Origin: Steinernema hermaphroditum
Taxonomy: Eukaryota; Nematoda; Chromadorea; Rhabditida; Steinernematidae
DNA length: 64,000 nt
NCBI GenBank assembly: GCA_030435675.1
Contig: CM059624.1
Span: 16,268,769 to 16,332,768 of the forward strand
Direction of reading: 5' to 3'
Shown here: piece after piece, positions 11,001 through 23,000 of the stretch
How positions within the stretch are numbered: position 1 is the stretch's first letter
Layout of the letters: every line of letters begins with the position of its first letter
Position numbers and translations under genes: made by a program
Notes under the pieces: generated by a model
What the model saw: the letters and a program-made list of their open reading frames with translations, nothing else
Told to the model about the DNA's origin: nothing
The model's database searches: none

Positions 11001-14000
11001 GATACGGTATGCATGGCATCACGCTAGATTTATTGACGAACACCCTCCTTCTTTCGGAACGCCGGAAAATTTTTGCTTCAATTTCGACGAAGGGCATCAA
11101 TGCATGTGTTCCAAAATGCCCGTTCTTCGCTGTGCTCGTTGTGAAGGATTCTTGTGTGTTAAGCATCTTGTTGATGTTGAACATAATTGTTAAGGAACAC
11201 CGTTGTTATAAAAAAATTTGTTTAAAAAAAATTTCATTACTACATTCTAGTAAGACAAAAACAAACTTAAATATGTTCAAGAAGCGAGAAGAAAAATATG
11301 GGCTGGGGGGAGTCGAACCCGCACCCCAAAAACGGCAGCCGAGATACTACCCGGTTCGGCCATACACACCATCTCTCAGATGTTGCCGAAGTTGGCTATA
11401 GTTGTTTGACCGTAACTTGCGAAGGGTGTTTACATGACCTGGTATGCATATAAGCAGGTGCCCTTTTGGGGATGACATACACTAATGAAGGCCTACCTGT
11501 GTGTCAATTTCCAGCTCGATCCGAGCAGGACACTTCGGAAGGTTCCCTTGTTAGTTGCAAATCAGAATTTCCTTCTGAGATGATCATTTTACTTTTGATC
11601 TGGAATTGAAATGCAGACTCATATAAGCCTCGACTATTAATTTCCTGATTCCGAAACAAACACTCTGTCGACATGAACCGACCATCCATCATCCTTGTGC
11701 TTCCAGCTCTCTGTCTCATCGGTGATAATTTTACCTCATATACCCCATATCCAACTGCATTGCGCGACTTCGATATTGTGATTTACAGTCGTGGCTCACG
11801 CACGACCTTGACGCCGCTTGGTTTATGCGCCCGCCTGTCCGGCAGCGCTGTCCCCCGCCTCCTTTAATCTCCCCTCTTCCTTCCGTTTATGCAAATTCCA
11901 GCCCAAATTACAATCCGTTCGTGGATAGCCGCCGGGAGAACGCCTTTCGGCTCCGACGGCGGCGGCGGAACATTGTAATTGCGATCTGTTAGGGAGTGTG
12001 AAACAATGCGGTGCTGTGTAACACAACCTGTCAACGGGGGAGGCCGTCGAGTAGCCTCCGATCCGGAGCAGGACATTTGTGGACGGAACCCCTCGGACAG
12101 CCATCTGGCCGCATCGTTCGCGCTAATCGCCTCCTCTTCCTGCGCTGTTTGCCGTGTGGCTCATCGCCGACGGTTTCGTGAATTGACCCGGCGGCGGCAG
12201 CGGATCATCCGCGCGGATCATTGAGTCATCGAATTAATTGAACTGTTTGCAGACGGCTCCGGCCATGAACTGAACAAAGTGCTTCTGTTGCTTCTTGGAT
12301 GCGCAGTGCAGAGTGATCAAAAAGAAGTATTCATCAACAGGATCAAGTCAATGAGTCTCGAAACGCAAACAGCACTTGTCGACGAAATCAAAAAGGTGAG
12401 TGTGAATATCTAAAGAGAGGGAGACAATCCACTTTCCTTTTGAATATGAAGATGGAATCCGGAGTTAGACAATCAGACGAGCACTATTTGGATGAGAAAA
12501 CAAGCCGAAATGGATTTCACATTCTGCCAATCAGATCGGGCTTTCTATTTATGATCTGTCTTCATACCAGACAATGCCATCAGTGGATTAAAAAGCAAGT
12601 ACTGGCGATGTCCTCCGCAGTATTCCATAGGGCAAATGACTTAGGGATGCCTCACTGTTTTCCACGATTGTCAAACACCGTCCAGGACCTCGTTCTTATA
12701 AGATATACAGTTCCAATTCGTTAAGAACACATTTTCACGCTAAATGAGCTCTCGGAAAAACCGGCACTTTGCCCTCTTTAACTACACAATCTCGATAGGA
12801 GCCTGTTCCTTTGAAATGTACTCGTTTTTTCGTTAACTTTATGTTAGCCACGATTGCAGCAATCGATAGGATCTGATTCATAAGGAAGGCATTCACTAAC
12901 GAGTACAACACATGACTGAGAGGGTAGGATGAGTAACGTCAAAGACAAATACCGATCGCCACTACCATACCTTAGCTTCCCATCTGTGTAACGCGATTTC
13001 CTTGCGACCACTAATTTCTCTCTCATACCTCTTTTTCCCATCAGAATTTGGGTAGACATTAGTGCATGCGACACACCTCACTTAGCGCTCATCTGCAATC
13101 TTCATCTCAATCTCCGCATTTGCATCTCGACAACAATCGATCTTCTCGACGCGAAACAAGCGTTGACGGATCACCTCGGAGATCCGCTACATCGCCAGAG
13201 TGCGAAAGGCTATTCATTCTTCGCGTTCGCGAGTAGCGAAAAAGTGTCTTTTTGAATAATTGCTTCCGTTTGACCCTTTGATCTTAATTTGAGTCACATA
13301 AAAAATGGGAGGCCCTCGGGGATTGTAGCGATGCTCGTTCTTCGTCCGAGAGCACCCGAGTTCATTGACTTTGAGCATCTTTAGCTTCGTGGTAGTGAAA
13401 TATATCGTGTATGGAACTTGTACTTGCATTGCCTAATCCTCATCGTATCGAATTTCTTTGTATAGCAACCACCTTGGTTTCTGAAATTCCGGCCTTTTAT
13501 CAGCTATTGTCGAAAATTATGACCTTCTTTAGGTGCCCCAAAATTTAGGTTACATCCAAATACATTTTTATAGCTAGTAGGTGATGCACGTGTTGATATC
13601 TAGCAGTGGATTTCAGAAATATGAAAACGAAGATATACAGAAATCAAGTTTTTAAGCCTCAGAATCGTTCGCGAGACCTAACGTGATTGGTTGATAAGAT
13701 TATACTGCGGCAGTACCCACCTAAACAAAGCTTATTGTTCCTGACTGTCACATCCTATCTCGTCTCCTTCCTTGTAATACTACAATAGACGACCTCCAAA
13801 TGTTATTCCAAAAAGACAAACTAAAAACATACAAGCGTGTCCTCATCAATCTTGCGCACCATCAGGTGACCGTGCCCCCACACGGCGATCCGCTAGCCGC
13901 AGTCGCACAACAAAAGCAATTACCATCAGCCGCAGGGCATCGTATCCATCCGGTCTAATCAACGTTGTTCTTCATCCTGGCGTGCGCAGCGCCGCAGCGC

Positions 14001-17000
14001 CGACTAATTGTGTCACAAATTCATAATCCAATTATGAATAAATGATTTTTGCAGATTACGGATCGCGAGGACATCGCCGTGAACATCGAGGCGCTCGGGC
14101 TGGACTGCGACGACGCCAGGACCACCCACGTCGTGCTCGACCATCTGGAGAGGGTGATGAAGGAGCGTGATCCGTATGTAGCGCTGGAGGTCCAGAATGG
14201 CCACGAGAGCGATGAAGCTACCTCTACGACAGGGTCGTCCTCGATTAACGATGGAGATCTGATGAATCCGAGAAAGCTACATGACTTCAGATACGGTAGG
14301 CGATAGTCGACATGGATAAAGATTAATCATTTGATATGGATTTCAAAAAGGGTAAAATGTCATATAGGACGAATTTTCACATCTTCATCATGGACCTCTC
14401 GTCATTTTAACACTGGTAACAAAAACATAATTAATGTGAGCACCTAAAAAGCCTAGACATCAACGTTCCGCGACCGATCTAATGATTAACGATATTTTTG
14501 ATTGACTTATGATCCACTTCCGCTTTTCTAGCTCTTTCTCCAAGGAAATTGCAAACACTGATAAATGCAAAATAAGGGTCTAAGGTCGTACATTCCTTAC
14601 TCCCCCCTCCTTATCAATAACATTCTAAAAATTAATACCTTCTCTCGAGTTTTTTCTATTTTTATGTGCAGACTTTTCGACTCCGATGTGCTCAGACAGT
14701 TGAACATTCATTTCATTTGTGTGATGCGAGCTTACGAAGGAACTACTAGGAATTACGCCAGTTTGAAACTTAAGGTCCGCAAAACTCAAGAAAAAAGCCG
14801 ATAGGGTGATTTTTACGATAGGTTATTGTGAGGCGTCATAATGTGGCATCATAAAATCATAAACTTAATGGTATGCAAAATTGCCTCGAGAAAAACTGAA
14901 AAAAGACATGCCAACTGAGCTGAAGCGAGCCGGAAAAGAGAGGGAAAACAACGACAGAAAATCGGAGCCGAGGAGCAGAGGATATCCGATTTTCTCTCGT
15001 CCTCTGCACTCTCTTCTTACCGCTCCCCACGAACGGTTCTCGGAGCTCTGGCTCCGAAATTTCACCTACTCTCTGGCCGAGAGGGTAACTTTTCGCCATG
15101 AAAGACGGTAACGCCATGAAAGATGTTTCCCAGGTTGTGGATGGGCCAATTAAATTCCCAGTAGTTCGCATAAGTAGTTCCCGTGCTTGACCAACTACAC
15201 AAGAATTTGACTATTTACGAAGCGTGCAAACGTGTCGACATTGTGCTCTATGACTGAAGTCTCCACACCTGGGCACTTTGCCTATTGATGCGAATCCGAA
15301 ATTTCGGTCTGTTTTTGAATAAAAACTTGTTATTTGGCTATATTATACACGGTCACCAAAAAACCAGCCATCACGAGAAAGATCCTTATGCCTAGTGTTT
15401 AGTGGTTTTTAATTACCATGCACATAATTAAAACTTGCTTTTAAAAGGAACCGACTATCTTATATGTATCGTATCTGTTTAGACATACGAACACCCTCTC
15501 CGACCACGCTGGAGCGTCACGCAAACGTTGAGCTGGCGTCGATCAAGGCGCAGGTTCGGAAATTGCGCAATGAACTGTAAGTAGCACCTTGCTGTTCTTA
15601 TCTAAAAAGTTATCTGACCAATCGAGCGAAGGCAAGATTAGCCACTTGCGCCGCCGTGGATTAGGGTAGCGATTACGCATTTCTTCCTGCAGAATGCGAG
15701 TTTTTCTCGCAGACGATTACAACGCCAAGCTGTCAGGAAGACGAATCGCGGAGATTGATTAGTACATCGAGCGTTTTTCGCTGGGAATTCACAAATGTTT
15801 GAAACGGTTATAACCTTTTTTGAAGAGAAAACGGGTTTGCGCTCGTGTTCAGCAATTACGAAAATTTCACATCGGGAAAAAGTTAATCAATTCGTGCACT
15901 AATCGGGTGTTGCCTTGGATTGGGGAAGGAATGTTCGCGCGGTGATTAAAGGTGGTGAACAATTTAATGGTTCATTAATTTACCGCAAAGGTCATAAAAT
16001 GAAAAAGCAGGTTTGGACTGGCGATGATCAAGAAATTGTCCATTAGCTGTAGCTAAAAAGAGAAAGAATACTGTTCGGCAGATAGATTCGAACCCGGGCT
16101 TCTTGACAGTCTAAAGTGCAACCAAGTGCCCTGAGCAAGCCATAGTCGAATCTTAGACCAAATCCTAAGGCTTACTGCGGCCGTGCTCCTTTAAGCTATG
16201 CCAGATTTTAAAACGACTTCTTACAGTTCTACTCAACCAAAACTTAGCCGATTCAGAGTTTGGCATATTGTGAGCCCACCACGAAGAGCGGCCATTGTGA
16301 TAATGATTTGAATCTTCAGAAGTATAAGCTATTGGTCTTCAGCAGTAATGATTGACTTCTTTTAAAAGGGCTATTTCGGTTACAACATCTCGAACAGTGA
16401 CCAGTACGTTATTAATTACACCATCGAGCTCAAATCACTCAAGTCCGGCCCGATGAAGTGGCCAACGAATGGCCAACTGTCGCGCGAAGTCGTAACTTCT
16501 TCATCTGACTGCACCTCCTGCACCTCGGCGAGACTCGCCGCCGCACCAAAAACACATCTTTATTGCATACAAATTTTACGCATTCAGAGAGGAGAAAGAT
16601 GACCAGCTGATCGCCAGAGAGGACGAAGTGAAGGAGAAAACGGAGGAGGTGCTGAGACTTCAGCAGGAACGTCTTGGATTGGTAAAGGATGCACGCGATG
16701 TCAAGTACTTGAGGGATGAAAACGAGTGCATGAAGCATGAGGTTAGTTTACTTTGTATGACTGTTTGATTTCGCTGGAATATACACAAAAAGAACCTTTT
16801 ATGTTAGCCCTTTTCGGAAGCATTTCTGATTTTGACAGAGAAATGAGAGCAGTCCTTGTATAGCACTAGTGCCGTAGGGCGGAATTCGTCGACATATAAA
16901 AGCAGAAAACTGTTTATAGCTCAGATTATTGTAGGTGTCATGGATTCGTACGTCCCTTTTTTTCGCTTCTGTAATGTCCCCTTTTCAGGTAGAGAAACTG

Positions 17001-20000
17001 AGCCGAATCGTGGCGGATCACGACAAGTGTCAGAAGAAACTGTCCGACTTAGAATTTTACGAGAACCGCGTGCAGGTGAGTAAGGAGTAAACAACGGAAC
17101 TCCGTTTGGGTCTTAATTTATTAGCTGCGAAGGGGACGAAACCGTCGGTCGATCGACGGCGTTTTAATTGTGATCGATCACCACTAAATTCGCGCGGTTT
17201 CAGTCGCTCACCGCTGACAACGACACGATGAATGAGTCGTGTCGCCTGTTGGAGATGCAACTCGCCGAGTGCCAACAACGGCTACAAACCAACGTCGACT
17301 ACGAGACCAAAATGATCGAATCGCAAGATATAGTCAAGGAGCTGCAGACTGAACTCTCTCAGGTAATACATAACATCGCATCCAGCAAGAATTTAACATT
17401 TACTACAGGAGAGGCGGAGAATTGAAGATCTTCTTCTTGAAAATGGTCATTTAACACATCAACTGAAATCGTATTCGGAGAAGAACGGCGACTTGGAGAG
17501 AAAAGTCAACGGCTTGGACAGCTCCACACCGAGGGAACGAGCTTCAGGGTCTTTGCTGGACGAGATGGAGGACTGTAATCGCTCCCACATTTTGGAGTTA
17601 GAGCTCGAGAATCGCAAGTTGAAGGCGAAGCTGGACACTTCGAACGCTAGGTGAGAATCTGTGACAGATCTTATGGGTACAGAACAGTGCTTCCTTTTTA
17701 TTGCTCTAATTTGTCATGTTGGGGTGGAAAATGGAGATTTATCACGTCTGCAAATTTTCAAGGCAATTTCAAAATGTAGCGAACCAGTTGGAGGGGATCA
17801 AGGATCAAGGGGGACAAGCAATGTTTCTGTCGCATATGATCGAAAGCAGTTAAATCTGAGGACATTGGAGACACTGGCCATTGGAAACATGTTTCCATTT
17901 CACTGAGTGTTACTTGCCCAATCCACAAAACGTGTCATTCAGGAGTGTGTGTTTCATACCGTTTTTGTCGAGAGCGAAGTGCACGTACTATTCTGTTCCA
18001 ATACCCAAACCCTACGCATTCCGATCGCACAAACCTTGTCTTCATTAATTACCGTCACCATCGGACACCTTCCCAGAACAACAGTAAACAAGAAAAACTC
18101 GTTCTGGCGCTAGAAACACGCAAAATGCCGATCGCACCTTCTAAACAACTCTTAAACTTTTTTTGTTTACGGAAGTTCGGTCGGCGCTCCTCCTCTTCGG
18201 TGTAAAGTTTTAACGTTACCTACAACCCATGCCCACATTTTGCTTTCCGCCGCCTCCGCCCTCCTTCTCATAGAGATCTAATTCGCCCGCTGCGCCTGTT
18301 TGTTTCTTCATGAGCTTTTTTGGCGATGCCTCCTAATTGGGATGATTGGTAGAGATGGTAATGAGGTGATTGATTCATTTTATGATCCTTTAGTGTGACC
18401 GACAGCGAGGAGCTGGGAGCGCTACGAGCGAATCTGCTAAAGACCGAGATTCGACTTTCCGAAGCGCAAAGCGAAAATGAAAAGATGGTGCGACAGGTCG
18501 AGCGAATGCGAAAGGAGGCGTCTGAGTCGGCGATGCAGTCCAAAATATTCGAAGATGCCCTGATGAAGATGAGGGAGGATAGGGATGTGTGCATGCAGAA
18601 CCTGCAAGAGGCGAGGAAGAACTTTGCGCTTTTCCAGAGCGACATGAGTTCACAGATGAACGAGGACTTCTCAAAGAGAGTAAGGCACATTATCTATCTT
18701 CTAAGAGGGCTATCCCCGTTCTTAAAACTAAAAGGAGAAATCACGATAATACGTATTTTACTACCCTTTTCTACTCTGTGTGCACCATCGATATTCTGAA
18801 TTTTAGACCATAGAACTCGAAGCACTCTTGGCGGCCCGTAAAGAAGAACTCATCATTGTGACTGAACACAAACAAAAAGCAGAAAACCAGCTGGATCGTC
18901 TTTGTATGGAGCATCGTGAATCCAAGGTTGAACTCGAAAAGCTCCTCGAAGAGGCCACAAAAACCGAAGCTACTTTGGCCGGCGCCGAAAGGGCGCGCAA
19001 ATCCCTGGAGAAAGAACGTTCTGTTCTAAAGGAGAAGCTGGAAAAGCTCGAAGAAGAACTTGAGGAAGTCAAACTGAGCAATATGAACAGCGAGAACCTC
19101 AGCAGAAGGCTTGAGAACGCCGAGAAGATAATGATCGAACGTAACGATCGAATTTCGGATCTCGACGCCGATAATCGAACCCTCAAACAACAGCTCGAAC
19201 TTGAAGCCAGAAAGACGAATCGTCTCCGAGAAGACCTTATCAGTGAAAAATCAAAATACGGCGACCTCGTAGCCAGACTTAGGTCCGTCTGCGCAGCTAT
19301 AAAATCTCAAGGCCCTCGCGCCGTGGCTGACGAGGCCCGAGAGCATTTAACTGATCTGGAAGATGATGTCAAGCTCGTGGAGGTGATCGATGACGTGATC
19401 ATGGGTGCTTTGAACGCGGCCAGGAGAGAAGCGGATGCCCTGAGAATCCAGCAGCAGACCCAGATTCAAGAGCTCAACGACCTTAGAAGGGATATCGTTA
19501 ATCTCCGGAGGGAGGACAACGAGGCCCTCAACGAAAGTGGCGACCGTGTCAGGGAGCTTTCCATGGAGAATAAGAACGTTAAAGAACAGGTTGTCAGCCG
19601 CCGGAATTGGACAGATTATAATGTACAATCTCAGGTTGCAATCTTACAAGAGCGTCTTAGAAAACTCCAAGTGGAAGAGCAAGCCAAGGGTGCCGATCTG
19701 GCCGCTGCCAAGAGGGAGATCAACGAACTGCTCCAAGAGATCGTAAGCCATCCGACTAAGAATCTTTCTAATGGGTGGTTAAGGCCAACAGCACGAAATA
19801 CACCGATGAGCTAGCGCGAACTCAGGTTACTCTAGGTAATCTTCAACATGAGGTCAGTGTTGAAGAATGTTGAAGTTGAAACATTGTTGTGTTTAGACCG
19901 AGCTTATGAGGCAAGACAATGAAGAGATCCAGAAGAGTCTTGAAGTGACAATCAGAGAGCTTGAGGAGACCAAAAAGAATCTGGTAAGTGGGCTACATCT

Positions 20001-23000
20001 CGTCATCGCTGCCTTTTTTGTATACATCTGCTTGTCGAAGTGGATGCTTTTTTTCTTCACACTTCGAATTTACCTTCATTTTCACCTTTCCAGATAGTCG
20101 AAAAGGAACTCCGCGAAGCTCTACTGGTCGATCACGATCGGCTGGAGAACATCCATCACGTGCTCACATCCGATTACGACCGGGCGAAGTTCGAAAACAG
20201 CAAGCTCAAGGAGGCGCTCCGAGAGATGAAGGTGGGTTTTGGCGCCGCATCTGTTTCAAGCATGCTCGGCCGTCACTTTTGACGGCGAGGCGGAGACTAA
20301 TCGCCAGCCGGTGCAACATCTGTTGCTAGTTTAATTTAAACTCCTGCAGAGCGCGTCGTCGAAGTCGTCATTTTGGGAGAAGGATCGCCAGAGGCTTGAG
20401 GAGATGTTACGAGCGGAACGTGACCGATTCCAGGACGACATGGATAGGATTCAGGCTGATTCGGCTCGTGTCAAAAGGGACAACCATGATTTGAGGTAGG
20501 CCCTGAGGGTGCAAAGCACAAATGATTTCTTAGAGTTGTACAGTAATCTAACTTAAACTTTTTTTCCTTCAGGGCCGAGCTGGACTCAATTCACAATTCC
20601 TATCAGTCCATGCAGGACGAGCTTCGCAAACTGCGCCTGATGGAGGTATCCCTCAAGTCCACAATCGCCAACAAGGACAACGTAATCGAAGAGCTTCGAA
20701 GGACGATTGCGAAAAAAGACGCCGAAATCCAGGCTCTCCACCAACAGCTTGAGGTTTGCAGTTTGCGTTTTATGGATCGTAAAAAGAGAATACATTTTAG
20801 ATGCAACGAAAGGCGGCTAACGAGGAGTCGCAAAAGTATCTCCGTCAGATCGAGATGCTCCTGATGCAGAACCAAGACCTGATGAATCGCACGCTCACTG
20901 ACAAGGATTCGCACCATGCGGCCCAGAAGGAGCTGCAGGAGAAGTTGGTGTCTGTGCAGAGGCACAAGGAGAAGCTGGAGGAAAAGATCATGGATCAGTA
21001 TAAGGCGATGGACAGTCGAAGAATTCAGAAGGAGAAACCGACGCTTGTTAAGAGAGCAGCAAGGGCACTCTTGCCAAAGGTTAGTAATTTGACACCTGGA
21101 ATGTGCAACGGAGAGCATGGAAAAGTGAAAAGTTGTTTATCGAACGGGAAGAGAGCCGCTCACGAAAGCTAAAATCTAAGGTCTTGTTCGCTGATAATGG
21201 TTTATCGTTTGAAACAAACTATAAAACAGTTTTTTCGAAGAAAAACGTACAAAGTTGAGTTCAAAAAGAACGGTCGATTGGCCGATAGTGAACTACTGCT
21301 AATAATACTCGCCTCTCAGAGTCCGGCCCGAAAAAGCATCCGCGATGGCGTCAACGGCTCCACCACCGAAGACAGCAGTGGCTACTCAGCCGACGAGGCC
21401 ACCACCACCAGCATCTCTAACCACGGTCAGTCGCCTTCAACCTCTTCAGAGTCCTCCACGTTCTCATCCACTGGCGCCGCACTTGTGCTCGTCTCCACCT
21501 CAACACCCAAGAAATCCTCGATGTCTTGTGCCTCACTTTTCACCCGAAAATCACCAATGCCCTCCGACGACCACCCGCCACGGCCAAAACAGGGCCTTTT
21601 CAGCTCGCTTCGCATGTCGCCCCTCCGGGCACGACCCCCACTGCTTCCACCGACACAGCATCTCCACCATCGCCCCCTGAGCACCTATGACAACGCTTAG
21701 TACCCTTGTCCGTCCGTGTCTGTACATACCAGTTATCCACACAGTATTACGCTATGTCACTTTTTTACAAACCTTCGGTGAAACCAAAAATCGTGTTGTT
21801 TTGTACAGTATGTCACAGAATGAAATATGTACATGTCTGCATGCCCGTCCACGTCGTCGCTTCGCATGATGCTTTTCCTTTCAGCAATCGATCTCATTGT
21901 AGACTGTTTAGTATCGCGTCGGGACAACGACCTCCATCTCGTGCCCACTTGTTCGTCGTCCGATGTCGACAGAACGTCGCCCGAGCTCGACGGCCCCATC
22001 GGCGATCTCCCGGTTCACTTTAAGACCCACAGTTTGAGCTCGGAGGGTTCTGGAAGTATCTATGCGTCCGTTTCGGCGCTGAGGCAGCGAAACGGCGTTT
22101 TTGGAGGGTCGATGAGGATTCCGCCTAGGAGACAGCCTATTATCAACACTATCGATGAGGATTTGCTGAGTTTGGGTAAGTTACTGACTGTAGTGGATCG
22201 ATCTAGCGATGTTTTTCTACGCTTCGTTCCATCACAAACGAAGTTGACTTAAATTGACTTTATAAACACTATTTCAGGCTCAACTCGCTCGACCAGTGCT
22301 CTCAGTCGTTCGGGTCGTCCACCTCCACCTGCATATCCAACTTCTCAAAAGCCACCAAAACCTCCTCAGTCTCTATCTCGCGCTGCGCCTCCTCCATATC
22401 CCGGTGTTAATGGACTATCCAGTCGTTGTGAGGTGAGCTGAAATCAACATCTAAACGATACATGCAGTACTTTTGGCTGCTTTCCGTTAGCACTTCCACT
22501 CAATGGTGATTGCATTAGCAACACTCTGAAATCCAATTTTTGGGCCTGCTCCTTAGAGCCTCTTTATTGGTGGCAACATCAATAATTGATCCATCATGCA
22601 TGAAATTTTAAGCGCCAACCAAAGTACAAGGCTCCTTAAGTGAGCGTAGTTTGTCCACAATGAAATGTTTCCATCGGATCACTTAACCTTCAAGTCTCCC
22701 CACCTGAATTCTCAATAGAAATTCATCTTTACACTTTGTAGACTCCTTCGATGCCCAGCGACTTCAGTCCTCAGGACACGTCGACACCCAAGGCCGATCG
22801 TGGCTACTCACGCGCCATGAAGATCGCCGCCGAAGGAGAACGCCGCGATTTCGTGCGTGAGAAAGACGAGCGGAACGAGAAGGCGATGAGCCTCTACGAG
22901 AACGTGGAGAACGGCAGTGCGAATCCGATTTCGCCAAATTCGACACTCAACAGCGGCGGCGAGAACGCGTCGCACAACGGAAGCACGGTATGGTACGAGT

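Larger units (their letters stand above)
10612..11550. mobile_element. Foldback transposable element with long inverted repeats and TTA target duplication
   Basis: Two arms of about 345 bases (10612 to about 10957, and about 11206 to 11550) are inverted copies with few differences. Both ends read CAAGGGAACC outside-in, and the element is flanked by TTA on each side (10609-10611 and 11551-11553). Each arm contains a tRNA-like block with a B-box. The 250-base centre holds a short Cys/His-rich ORF. A three-base TTA duplication fits PIF/Harbinger-like insertion, but the family assignment is inference. It sits in intron 3 of the girdin homologue. Confidence 0.85.
7100..12252 (+). other. Intron 3 of the girdin homologue (5.2 kb) with inserted elements
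   Basis: It splits the HOOK domain after the conserved NPTPG segment. It carries an antisense tRNA-Glu-like gene (8602-8678), a tRNA-like relic (9862-9928) and a foldback element (10612-11550). The rest is AT-rich with a GC-rich patch near 9180-9240, and holds no exon I can support. Confidence 0.75.

Noticed and set aside
18803..19186. Ser-rich minus-strand frame of 127 residues
   Set aside because: It is the antisense shadow of the Lys/Glu-rich coiled-coil exon of the girdin homologue; the poly-Ser composition follows from that.
20603..21118. Leu-rich minus-strand frame of 171 residues
   Set aside because: Antisense shadow of coiled-coil exons 17 and 18, crossing their intron without splice logic.
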